From an uncultured Verrucomicrobiota bacterium (lineage in GTDB: Bacteria; Verrucomicrobiota; Verrucomicrobiia; Limisphaerales; UBA1096), in contig CAJWEP010000007.1 of assembly GCA_913030945.1 (NCBI GenBank), positions 1 through 35,103 of the forward strand: a stretch of DNA of 35,103 bases. The letters are read 5' to 3'. The translations under genes were made by a program, and so were the position numbers. The notes below the pieces were generated by a model. That model was given only the letters and a program-made list of their open reading frames with translations. It made no database searches and was not told where the DNA came from. Of the stretch, positions 26,873 through 35,103 are shown piece after piece (position 1 is the stretch's first letter; the number at the start of each line of letters is the position of its first letter).

Positions 26873-28369
26873 TCATGCAATGAGGTCTTGGATGACGTGG
26901 CCGTGGACGTCGGTCAGGCGAAAGTCGAGACCCTGGTACCGATAGGTCAACCGTTTGTGGTCGATGCCCAACAGGTGAAGGATCGTGGCGTTCAGGTCGT
27001 GGATATGCATGGTGCCGGGCGTCCACTTGCCCTTGGTCGGCCTGATCATGTTGCCGTCGGCGTCGGTAATGTTGTAGGAGTAGTCGTCCGTCTGGCCATA
27101 GGTGATGCCGGGCTTGATGCCGCCGCCGGCCATCCATGTGGTGAAGCAGCGTGGATGATGGTCTCGCCCGTAGTTCGTCTTTGTCAGCTTGCCCTGGCAG
27201 TAGGCGGTGCGGCCGAATTCGCCGCCCCAGACTACCAAGGTCTCGTCGAGCATGCCGCGTTGCCTTAGGTCGGCGATGAGCGCCGCGCAGCCCTGGTCGA
27301 TGTCCTTGCACTGGGACTCGTGCTCGCGTGGAAGACTGCCGTGGGCGTCCCAGCCACGGTGGAAAATCTGGATGTTGCGCACACCGCGTTCGGCCAGGCG
27401 CCGGGCGTTCAGGCAACAGGCGGCAAAAGAACCCGGATTTTTGGCTTCCTCACCGTAGAGCTTAAATGTCGAGTCACTTTCGCCCGAGAGATCCATCAAC
27501 TCCGGCACTGAGGTTTGCATGCGGTAAGCCATCTCGTGCTGCTTGATGCGGGCAAGAATCTCCGGATCGGCAAACTCTTTGAAATGTTCCTGATTGATGG
27601 CCGTCAACGCATCAAGTTGTGCGCGGCGATCTTTGCCAGTCACTCCGGCCGGGTTCTTTAAATACAGAACAGGGTCGCCCTGGCTGCGCAGGAGCACACC
27701 CTGGTGCTCTGATGGCATGAAGCCGGTTCCCCAAAGCCGGTTGAACAGACTTTGCTCGGCGAATTTGGAGCGCGCATGCATGACAACATAGCTCGGCAGG
27801 TTTTCATTTACTTTACCCAAACCGTAGCTGAGCCAGGCGCCGAGGCTGGGACGACCAGGAACCTGGCTGCCGGTCTGGATGTATGTGATGGCCGGGTCGT
27901 GGTTGATGGCCTCGGTGAAGGTGCTATAGATAACAGCCAATTCCTTCGCCACCTTGGCCGTGTGGGACAGCAGTTCACTGACCCAGACGCCGCGGTCGTT
28001 GTTTTCGTGCTTGGTGAAAGTATATTTACTTGGACAAACTGGCAGCGTCTTTTGACCCGAGGTCATGCCGGTAATGCGTTGCCCGTCACGGACGTGTTCA
28101 GGCAAATTCTGACCAAACATCTCGCGCATTTTCGGTTTGTAATCCCAGAGATCGTGATGGCTTGGGCCACCGCTCATGAAAAGATAGATCACCCGCTTGG
28201 CCTTGGGTGCGAAGTGAGTGCCTTGCGCTTGGCCTGCGGTGTTGGCGAGCAGGTTCGGGCCAAGCGCGTTGGCCAAGGCGGCAGTACCAAGGCCAAGCGC
28301 AGCGCGGCCAAACAACTGCCGGCGCGTCATCATGAGTTCGGATTCGCGAAGTGGATTCATGTTGTCCAT
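26873..28369 (-). CDS. Tat-exported DUF1501 protein
   Basis: MMTRRQLFGRAALGLGTAALANALGP; VIYLFMSGGPSHHDLWDYKPKM; FHRGWDAHGSLPREHESQCKDIDQG; GGEFGRT. Confidence 0.95.
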   Translation of the reverse strand: MDNMNPLRESELMMTRRQLFGRAALGLGTAALANALGPNLLANTAGQAQGTHFAPKAKRVIYLFMSGGPSHHDLWDYKPKMREMFGQNLPEHVRDGQRITGMTSGQKTLPVCPSKYTFTKHENNDRGVWVSELLSHTAKVAKELAVIYSTFTEAINHDPAITYIQTGSQVPGRPSLGAWLSYGLGKVNENLPSYVVMHARSKFAEQSLFNRLWGTGFMPSEHQGVLLRSQGDPVLYLKNPAGVTGKDRRAQLDALTAINQEHFKEFADPEILARIKQHEMAYRMQTSVPELMDLSGESDSTFKLYGEEAKNPGSFAACCLNARRLAERGVRNIQIFHRGWDAHGSLPREHESQCKDIDQGCAALIADLRQRGMLDETLVVWGGEFGRTAYCQGKLTKTNYGRDHHPRCFTTWMAGGGIKPGITYGQTDDYSYNITDADGNMIRPTKGKWTPGTMHIHDLNATILHLLGIDHKRLTYRYQGLDFRLTDVHGHVIQDLIA

Positions 28370-28386
28370 GGGGTTAAATTTTCGTG

Positions 28387-30819
28387 TCAAAACAGCATCA
28401 AAGCCAAGTCGCTGGCCAGGGCTGTGGCTGCCATCTGGGTCCATGCGGCATGGTCTGTTATGTTAAGTGATTGATCCCTTGGCACTTCGCCTGTGCCAAG
28501 CAGCGACAGCGCTTCTTTCTCGGAGTCGGAATAACGCTCGCGCATCGTCTTAAGCAATTTGGCGCAGGCGTTGCGTTCCGTTTTGCTTGGTTCCCGGCAT
28601 GTCAAGAGCGTGAAGAGCAGGTTGAGTCGCTCATTGTCAGTGGTGCGTTCCTTGAGCAGGCGTTCGGCGAGCATGCGTGCCATCTCGACGCGTTGGACTT
28701 CATTCAGCAGGCCAAGCGACTGGAGCGGTGTGTTGGTGCGCGAACGCCTCACACAGCTCGACTCGCGGCTCGGTGCGTCGAAGAGCGTCATCATCGGATG
28801 CGGGCTGGTGCGCTTCCAGTAGACGTAAAGGCTGCGGCGAAAAACCATCCGCCCCTTATCCTGCTTGTATTGTTTCGTGTTACTGGCCGGATGGGCAAGT
28901 TCTTTCCACAAATTGGGGGGTTGATACGGTTTCACGCCTTCACCGCCCATATGCGGATCAAGCAGGTTGCTGGCCCAAAGAGCAATGTCGCGCAGCACCT
29001 CTGCGTCGAGTCGATAGCGAGGTCCGCGGCTCCAAAGCATGTTCTCAGGATCGTCCGTGCCGTCGCGCAGGGCGGAGCTTTGGCGGAAGGTCTTGCTGGT
29101 GACCATGAGTCGTAACATATGCTTGAGGTCCCAGTTGCGACTCTGCATTTCGACGGCGAGCCAATCGAGCAGCATGGGATGGGTGGGTTGTTGGCCCTGC
29201 AGGCCGAAATCCTCCGGCGTGCGAACCAGGCCCGCGCCGAAGACGCGTTGCCAGATGCGGTTAACCAGAACGCGCGCGACAACCGGGTGCTTGCTGTCGG
29301 TAAGCCACTTGGCCAAGCTGAGCCGGTTGCGCGGCGCGCCTTTCGGTATCGAACCCATTGCACTGAGAACATCGGGCTGCAACGTTTTGCCGGTGGGCAG
29401 GTTGTATTCACCGCGCTCGAGAAGTTTGGTTTCACGTGGCTTGCCCAATTCCTTGGCGACAAGTGTGGTGGTGAAATTGGCTTCAGCATCAGCAATCTTC
29501 TTGGCAATATCGGTCGCTTCCTTTTGCAATTTTTCAAGGCGCTGGTCCGGCTTGGCCAAGGCTAGAAAACGCTCTTCCCTGCCACCCATTTCCCATTTTT
29601 TGTACAGTTCCGACTTAAGTTTTTCTGCTTGGTTAACCAAATCAATTCGCTTCGCCTTTAAGGCTCCCCACCTTTCCCATGCGCTCTGGTCGGCAGGTAC
29701 CTTTATCACCGGCGCATAGTCGTACTTGTTGCCATCAAGGGGCTTCTCGGCTGTGTTGTTGAAGAACGCAAGCAGTCGGTAGTACTCGGTCTGGCTGATT
29801 GGATCGTATTTATGCGAGTGACAACGCGCACAGATCATGGTCATGCCGAGGAACACTGTGCCAAGTGTCTCGGTGCGGTCGAAGTTGTTCTTTGCCTGAA
29901 ACTCCGCCGGGATCACGCCGCCTTCCGCGGTGGTGGGGTTCATCCTTACGTAACCGGTGGCAACAAGTTGCTCCATCGTCGGGTTGGGCAAAAGGTCGCC
30001 GGCCAACTGCCATTCAATGAACTTATCGAGCGGCAGGTTGTTGTTCAGCGCCCGGACCACCCAGTCGCGGTAGGGATAGATACCCCGGCGATTGTCAAGG
30101 TGCAGTCCGTGAGTGTCTCCATAGCGAACAGCGTCGAGCCAGTAACGCGCCTGGTGCTCGCCGTAGCGCGGATCGGCAAGTAACTGCTCAACCAACCGCT
30201 CGTAGGCGTTGGCGCGTTTGTCCGTCATGTAAGATTCCAACAGTTCCGGCTGGGGAGGAAGACCGGTCAACATAAGTGCCAGCCGTCGCGCCAGGGTTGG
30301 CTTGTCCGCCTCGGATGCAAAGGCGATACCCTTTTCCGCAAGGCTGGCCTGCACAAATGCATCGATTGGGTGGCCCGGACTGGGCGGTGTCACCTTGACT
30401 GGCGGCACGAATGCCCAATGCTTGGAATAACCGCCACCCTGTAGTACCCAGCGCTCGATTAGCTTCCGCTCCTCCGCCGTGAGTTGTTTCTGGGCATCCT
30501 CGGGCGGCATGGGATCGTCTGCGTCGTTAATGCGAGTGATGATTTCGCTCTTGGCCAGGTTGGTGGGATCGATAGCCTTGTAACCGCCCAAATCACTAGT
30601 GGCACCCTCAAACGAGTCGAGGCGCAGTGGGTCTTTTTTATTTGAGTCCGGGCCGTGGCAAACAAAACATTTGTTGGAAAGGAGAGGGAGGATTTCCCGG
30701 GCGAAATCAACGGTCTTCTCCGCCGCGGAAATGGCCGAGTGCGCAAGCGCGAGTGCGAACGCCGAGGGAATCAAGGTTTGAGTGCGGTTCACGCGGTATA
30801 AATAGCCTCGAATGCCCAT
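28387..30819 (-). CDS. PSD1/DUF1549-DUF1553 planctomycetal cytochrome c-domain protein
   Basis: CFVCHGPDSNKKDPLRLDSF; YWLDAVRYGDTHGLHLDNRRGIYPYRDWVV; NRIWQRVFGAGLVRTPEDFG; RESSCVRRSRTNTPLQSLGLLN. Confidence 0.95.
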   Translation of the reverse strand: MGIRGYLYRVNRTQTLIPSAFALALAHSAISAAEKTVDFAREILPLLSNKCFVCHGPDSNKKDPLRLDSFEGATSDLGGYKAIDPTNLAKSEIITRINDADDPMPPEDAQKQLTAEERKLIERWVLQGGGYSKHWAFVPPVKVTPPSPGHPIDAFVQASLAEKGIAFASEADKPTLARRLALMLTGLPPQPELLESYMTDKRANAYERLVEQLLADPRYGEHQARYWLDAVRYGDTHGLHLDNRRGIYPYRDWVVRALNNNLPLDKFIEWQLAGDLLPNPTMEQLVATGYVRMNPTTAEGGVIPAEFQAKNNFDRTETLGTVFLGMTMICARCHSHKYDPISQTEYYRLLAFFNNTAEKPLDGNKYDYAPVIKVPADQSAWERWGALKAKRIDLVNQAEKLKSELYKKWEMGGREERFLALAKPDQRLEKLQKEATDIAKKIADAEANFTTTLVAKELGKPRETKLLERGEYNLPTGKTLQPDVLSAMGSIPKGAPRNRLSLAKWLTDSKHPVVARVLVNRIWQRVFGAGLVRTPEDFGLQGQQPTHPMLLDWLAVEMQSRNWDLKHMLRLMVTSKTFRQSSALRDGTDDPENMLWSRGPRYRLDAEVLRDIALWASNLLDPHMGGEGVKPYQPPNLWKELAHPASNTKQYKQDKGRMVFRRSLYVYWKRTSPHPMMTLFDAPSRESSCVRRSRTNTPLQSLGLLNEVQRVEMARMLAERLLKERTTDNERLNLLFTLLTCREPSKTERNACAKLLKTMRERYSDSEKEALSLLGTGEVPRDQSLNITDHAAWTQMAATALASDLALMLF

Positions 30820-30846
30820 TTTTACAAGAGCGGCCGTCGTCTAAAA

Positions 30847-31896
30847 TTACTTCAAACCGGCTATTTCGGCCTTGGCCAAATAGATGGAGGTCTTTCCCGA
30901 GTGACTGCTGTAGTAACTGATCCAGAGGAGCCCGTTATGCCAAACCAAGCCCGCGTAGCTGGAATCGCCGCCGCTCGGTAGCTTGGCTGACGGGGTGTAC
31001 TTGGCGGTCTGGAAGTTGACCCAGCCCAGCTCGGTCCACTGCGAACCCCAGTCGCGATGGTTTTCATCCGCATAGCGCCGGACACAGGCAAGGACGCGAC
31101 CGTCCGGCAACTGAATCATGGACGGGCCGCCCAGCGTGATGTTGAGCCGGCGCCACTCCCAGTCGGTGTAGGGCGGTTCCGCTTGGCCAAGCAGGGCGTA
31201 GCCGCCGGTTTTCGATTGCGCATTGTCACGGCGCAGAAGCATATGAGCGCGGCCCTCGGCATCGAAGAGCATCGCGTGTTCGTTGCTGCGATCGCCCGGC
31301 GGCCGGAGGTGATCAACATGAAGCGTGTACTGATTGCCGTCGGTCGTGCGGTAAAATCGCGTCGCGTCGCGGTTACCCCACCGGTAGCCAAGCGCATAGC
31401 CGGTATTGCCGAGCCACGTGGTTTGCCAGAGCCAGTAGCCCTTGTCGGCAATCTGCGTGGCGGCCGACCAGTCGGTTCCGTTTTTGGAACGATACGTCAC
31501 GGAGGTGTTGTTGCGAATGTCGGCGCGGTCGTTGTCCACGCGATACTCACAGGAATTGAGCAGCAACTCGCCGCCTGGCGTGACGGACAACTTGGCGTCC
31601 CGCAAATCAACTCCCTGATTCTGCAGCAGCGCCACTGATTTCCATGCCTTGCCATCGCTGGAGGCGATCACGCGAATCTTCCCGTAATCGCCACCACCCG
31701 CATGGCCGCGACCCTCCCGAAAGGCGCAATACCACCTTCCCTTGAACCGTTGAAGGTCGGTAAACGCGTTGTGCGGGGCTGCATCCCAGATTTTCTGGGC
31801 CTCTACAATCTTGATGCCGTGATTTTCGTCAGCGACAAGGTGTCCGGCGAGAAGGAGCATCAGAACGACCGTGCAGTGTCGAAGGTTGTTTTTCAT
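30847..31896 (-). CDS. Exported sialidase / BNR-like beta-propeller protein
   Basis: Signal MKNNLRHCTVVLMLLLAGHLVAD; FTDLQRFKGRWYCAFREGRGHAGGGDYGKIRVIASSDGKAWKSVALL; repeated sialidase-like blades. Confidence 0.85.
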   Translation of the reverse strand: MKNNLRHCTVVLMLLLAGHLVADENHGIKIVEAQKIWDAAPHNAFTDLQRFKGRWYCAFREGRGHAGGGDYGKIRVIASSDGKAWKSVALLQNQGVDLRDAKLSVTPGGELLLNSCEYRVDNDRADIRNNTSVTYRSKNGTDWSAATQIADKGYWLWQTTWLGNTGYALGYRWGNRDATRFYRTTDGNQYTLHVDHLRPPGDRSNEHAMLFDAEGRAHMLLRRDNAQSKTGGYALLGQAEPPYTDWEWRRLNITLGGPSMIQLPDGRVLACVRRYADENHRDWGSQWTELGWVNFQTAKYTPSAKLPSGGDSSYAGLVWHNGLLWISYYSSHSGKTSIYLAKAEIAGLK

Positions 31897-31960
31897 GAAA
31901 GTGATGTTCGTGGGCGGGGACTGTTGCAGCGATGATTCATCCGGGCAAGGTCACTTGCCG

Positions 31961-33493
31961 TCAATCCAACTTCCTGGTGGTCAGGTCGAGTTGTCTCGAA
32001 ACGAAGACAGTCGGTTCGTCTATGGTGACGCCTGTTTTTTTCGGGAACCAATCGGCAGTCATCTCGGTGTACTTGAGGGCATTGGTGTTGGCAGGCGTCG
32101 GGCCGGGCGTGTCCAGTACGAATGCCGCCTTCATCAGCCCGGCATAGGCCTGTTGGTAGTTCATTGGGTTTTTCGCCACGACGAATTTGCAGGCCGCGAT
32201 GTCCAGCTCGAGCAGGTCAAACTGTTCCGTCATCCAGTCGTAAGTGGCGTTGCTGCTGACGACGATTTGAATCGGGCCAATCTCAACCACGGCGGTTGGC
32301 CCCATGTAACCCGAGCGGCCATCCCAGATGCCACCAGCATAGGTGAATGCCCCGTCGCTGAGCCGCGAAACAATGCCGTCCACAAAAACAGGTTCGCCCC
32401 ACTTGGGATCAAGCCGGTGGCCAAGCTGCAGTCGAATCGCTTGGCCAATGCCCGCTGCGTCCGCCCGTCGCGCCGCCTCGGGATCGACCACGGGAACAAT
32501 CGCCGATTGGTCGGAGGCTTCCGCGAGCAGCGCCTTGAGCGTGTGTACGCTGTCACCGGTGGCGCCGCCACCGCAGCAGTCGGCCGTCTCGACCAGTAGC
32601 ACCGGCCCGCCTTCGATTTGCAATCCGCGCCGAACAGCTTCGCTTGGCTCGAGCGTTTTCGGCTGGAGTTCGTGGCGTTTCTCCCAGTACCGCTTGGCCA
32701 AGCGCTTGGCCACGGCGACGGCATCCGTTTCGCTTTCGTTGGCGACCACCAAAACGCCGCCGCCCATGTCCGGCAGGTTCAAATAGGGATGCACCAAAAT
32801 GGGGCTGATCGAGTAAAGCGTCCCGCTGCCCTCAAGGCGCTTGGCCTCTTGCATGACATTGGCAAACGGCCCCGGCGGCTGCGTCTGGCCGTGAATGGCG
32901 CTGGTGATGACCGGCACCTTGGCCATGGCCATGACCGGCTTCAGTCGGGCGGCCAAAATATCAACGATCGCTTGGGCGCCGCGCTCGCCGGTCTCGAAGG
33001 CATCGACGTGCGGATAGGTTTCCCACGCCAGCAATGCATCGGTGTTGACCAACAACTCGGGCGTGATGTGCGCGTGCAGGTCGAGTGTGCCGACGATCGG
33101 CACCGTGTCGCCCACCCGTTCGCGAACCACACGCGCCAAGTCGCCCTCCATGTCGGGCGCGTTGACTGCCGTCCCGGCGCCATGCAGGCAAAGGAGAATG
33201 CCATCGAGTTCGCCCGCGTTGTCGAGCCATTCCAGTAGCTCGTTTTTCAGAGCGTCGTAAACCTCCGCCCGGACGGCTCCGCTGGGACTGGCGCTGGCGT
33301 ACAACAGCGGAACCGGCTCACAGTCGTTCGCCCGGAGCACGGACGTCATGCCGCCGAGCACGCCGGTGTTCCGGGCAAGCAGTTCGCCGCTGCAAAGGTA
33401 CTCCGATCGCTCGAACGCCGCACGATCCGCGAGTTGCTCCGTGAAGTGGTTGCTCTCGATGAAAATGCCGCCTACGCCAATCCGGGCTGACAT
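31961..33493 (-). CDS. M81-family metallopeptidase (MlrC/microcystinase-C-like)
   Basis: RIGVGGIFIESNHFTE; ILLCLHGAGTAVNAPDMEGDLARVVRERVG; GTLDLHAHITPELL; ADCCGGGATGDSVHTLKALLA. Confidence 0.93.
   Translation of the reverse strand: MSARIGVGGIFIESNHFTEQLADRAAFERSEYLCSGELLARNTGVLGGMTSVLRANDCEPVPLLYASASPSGAVRAEVYDALKNELLEWLDNAGELDGILLCLHGAGTAVNAPDMEGDLARVVRERVGDTVPIVGTLDLHAHITPELLVNTDALLAWETYPHVDAFETGERGAQAIVDILAARLKPVMAMAKVPVITSAIHGQTQPPGPFANVMQEAKRLEGSGTLYSISPILVHPYLNLPDMGGGVLVVANESETDAVAVAKRLAKRYWEKRHELQPKTLEPSEAVRRGLQIEGGPVLLVETADCCGGGATGDSVHTLKALLAEASDQSAIVPVVDPEAARRADAAGIGQAIRLQLGHRLDPKWGEPVFVDGIVSRLSDGAFTYAGGIWDGRSGYMGPTAVVEIGPIQIVVSSNATYDWMTEQFDLLELDIAACKFVVAKNPMNYQQAYAGLMKAAFVLDTPGPTPANTNALKYTEMTADWFPKKTGVTIDEPTVFVSRQLDLTTRKLD
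32692..32713. repeat. Tandem 12-bp palindrome unit (VAKRLAK on minus strand) inside the M81 gene
   Basis: GCTTGGCCAAGCGCTTGGCCAC: cores at 32694 and 32706, 12 bp apart. Confidence 0.9.
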
Positions 33494-33517
33494 CAGTCCT
33501 TCGCCGGTTGCGGTGGG

Positions 33518-34798
33518 TTAGTCCCGCCAGTAGGTGGACTCGGGGCCGACCGAGTAACGGACATTCATATGCGGTGTCTCGATGGCGATCTGTCCACGGT
33601 GCAGCGACTCGACACCGGCCAGCGTCATGCCCGAGGTCAGTAGCGTGCGCTCGGCCGGGTAGGGCACTTTGCCGGTGATCACCGCATCTTCGATGTGGCG
33701 GCAGAGCGGGTGAAAAAAGTCCGCCGTGGTCGAGCCGTGGCCCGGCATTGGCAGATACATTTGCGTGGAGACGATCTCGCCGGTGTCGGCCCGAATCCCG
33801 GCGTAGTTGAAGTCGCGGATGCCGGTCAGGAGCATCGTTGTGCGAAAGCCGTCCAAGTGGTCGATGAAATAGGCGGTCGAGTTCGGAAACGTTTTCCGTG
33901 CCCAGTCGAACGTGATCTTGCCGGTGTAATAGCCGCCCTCGACCGGCAGGTTGTGACTCCTGGTATACGCCGAGACAATGAGCCGCCGCGTGTCGGCATA
34001 CTTCGGCTTGGCCAAGTGCGCCCACATTTTCTCGCCGCGCAGGGCAAGCACCTGCCGGATGCCCACCTCGCCGCCGCGCCGCCGCTCGGACATGCACTGC
34101 GCCGTCTCCAGCGCGTGAATGTCGTAACTATCCACTCCGCCGTAGGCCACGCAGACACTCTCCTTCAACGGCACGTTGTGCGGCATGTCGATCGATGGTA
34201 TGCGTCGGGTGACCGGCAGCGATGAGCCGGCAAAGAACGGGAAATTGAGCCGTTTGGCGTCGTCGACCATCTCCCTGCAGTGAGCCCAGGTTGTGGAAAG
34301 GTGCTTGTCGTTGAACACCGGCACGCCGCGGCCGCTCTTCTCAAAAACCTTCACACATCTCTTGAACCACTCATAACGTGGATATAGTTTCTGGCCCTTC
34401 TCATTGTTCGGATAATTCCCGTGTTCGGCGATGATCACCACGCCATCGACCGCGAGCTTTCCTGTGCCCAGCGTCAGCGCCTGCTCGATGCTGGGGTAGA
34501 GTTTCAACCCGTACCGCTTTACACGGTCACGCCCAAGGTCGCCACTCTCAGGAAACTGATCGATATAGACCGAGGCAATATCGGTCCGAGGCTCCTGCCA
34601 TGCACCCCGCCAGCCGTAGCCCAGAGCCAGCCGGTCGAGAAAATGCTGCGCGTGCGAGTGCTGACGCACCTCCGTGCCGAGAAAAGCGATCCGCTTGCGC
34701 TTGGCTCCTCCTTGGCCAAGTACAGCCCCCGGAACCGCTGCCGTGACTCCAGCCAGCAGGCCGCAGTTCCCCAAAAAAGAACGTCGAGTCGTCTTCAT
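33518..34798 (-). CDS. Tat-exported conserved PVC protein (oxidoreductase-like, function unassigned)
   Basis: MKTTRRSFLGNCGLLAGVTAAVPGAVLGQGGAKRKRIAFLGTEVRQHSHAQHFLDRLALGYGW...; twin-arginine motif; start at 34798 rather than 34918. Confidence 0.8.
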   Translation of the reverse strand: MKTTRRSFLGNCGLLAGVTAAVPGAVLGQGGAKRKRIAFLGTEVRQHSHAQHFLDRLALGYGWRGAWQEPRTDIASVYIDQFPESGDLGRDRVKRYGLKLYPSIEQALTLGTGKLAVDGVVIIAEHGNYPNNEKGQKLYPRYEWFKRCVKVFEKSGRGVPVFNDKHLSTTWAHCREMVDDAKRLNFPFFAGSSLPVTRRIPSIDMPHNVPLKESVCVAYGGVDSYDIHALETAQCMSERRRGGEVGIRQVLALRGEKMWAHLAKPKYADTRRLIVSAYTRSHNLPVEGGYYTGKITFDWARKTFPNSTAYFIDHLDGFRTTMLLTGIRDFNYAGIRADTGEIVSTQMYLPMPGHGSTTADFFHPLCRHIEDAVITGKVPYPAERTLLTSGMTLAGVESLHRGQIAIETPHMNVRYSVGPESTYWRD

Positions 34799-35103
34799 TT
34801 TGTTTGGTAATTCTAAGTCGCGCAAACCTACCCAACCCGCCCTAACTTGGAAAGGAGCATCTTTCCGGTCAGCCTGTTTGGCTAAGTTTGGCAAATGATT
34901 CGCCCGTCGGCCAAGCAAGCAAAGTCCGGCATTGATTGGGAGTCCAATAAACCAGCTGAAAGCTCATCCTGTTGTTGGAGTTTTATAGTCAGCCTGAAAA
35001 ATTTTATTCATATTCACTGTTAGTTTTTGGTCACACCATCAGGCCTTTTGATCGAGTTACCCAAACTGGTCCAGTGCATTCGTTAGTCTGGACGGGTTGA
35101 TTA

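Larger units (their letters stand above)
1036..34719. repeat. Dispersed highly iterated palindrome, core TTGGCCAA (extended GCTTGGCCAAGC)
   Basis: Hand-read exact core copies start at 1038, 1132, 1300, 1792, 1976, 3371, 4918, 5950, 6527, 7762, 8088, 8560, 10003, 10963, 11494, 12476, 12582, 17733, 18195, 18300, 22405, 22426, 22499, 25030, 25717, 25949, 28269, 29309, 29552, 30872, 31183, 32441, 32694, 34008, 34712. Many 1-mismatch copies also occur. Confidence 0.95.

Noticed and set aside
1036-34719. Interpreting the palindromes as a MITE/REP/IS or CRISPR family
   Set aside because: Units are only 8-16 bp, with no conserved flanks, no terminal repeats, no regular spacers and no transposase or cas gene in the window.
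34895-35023. 42-aa ORF MIRPSAKQAKSGIDWESNKPAESSSCCWSFIVSLKNFIHIHC
   Set aside because: No Shine-Dalgarno, no recognisable family, lies in an AT-rich gap; likely chance.

Overview
This is a GC-rich, gene-dense chromosomal window. It is most likely from a PVC-group bacterium (Verrucomicrobiota-like): it encodes a 51-aa 'small basic protein' typical of Verrucomicrobia/Chlamydiae, plus planctomycetal-type cytochrome/DUF1501/DUF1552/DUF1592/PSD1 proteins. The left half is mostly housekeeping: the pyrR 3' end, pyrB, a diacylglycerol-kinase-like gene, a cobA-hemD fusion, DUF721, a MraY/WecA-like transferase, an RsuA/RluB-type pseudouridine synthase, folD and a choline-kinase-like gene. The right half is a catabolic/exported region: DUF1592+DUF1552, a sulfatase, a NagB-like protein, an aminotransferase, PSD1+DUF1501, a sialidase-like protein, M81 and a Tat-exported protein. 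The most striking signal is not a gene. It is a highly iterated palindrome with core TTGGCCAA (extended form GCTTGGCCAAGC / CCGCTTGGCCAAGCGG). I hand-counted 35 exact core copies, about 1 per kb where well under 1 per window is expected, with many one-mismatch derivatives, on coding and intergenic DNA alike. In genes it is read almost only as L-A-K or L-G-Q(-A). It repeatedly builds signal-peptide cleavage regions, sits just after stop codons, and often decays at synonymous positions. It resembles cyanobacterial HIP1 in behaviour but has a different sequence. I found no rRNA, tRNA, CRISPR array or transposase.
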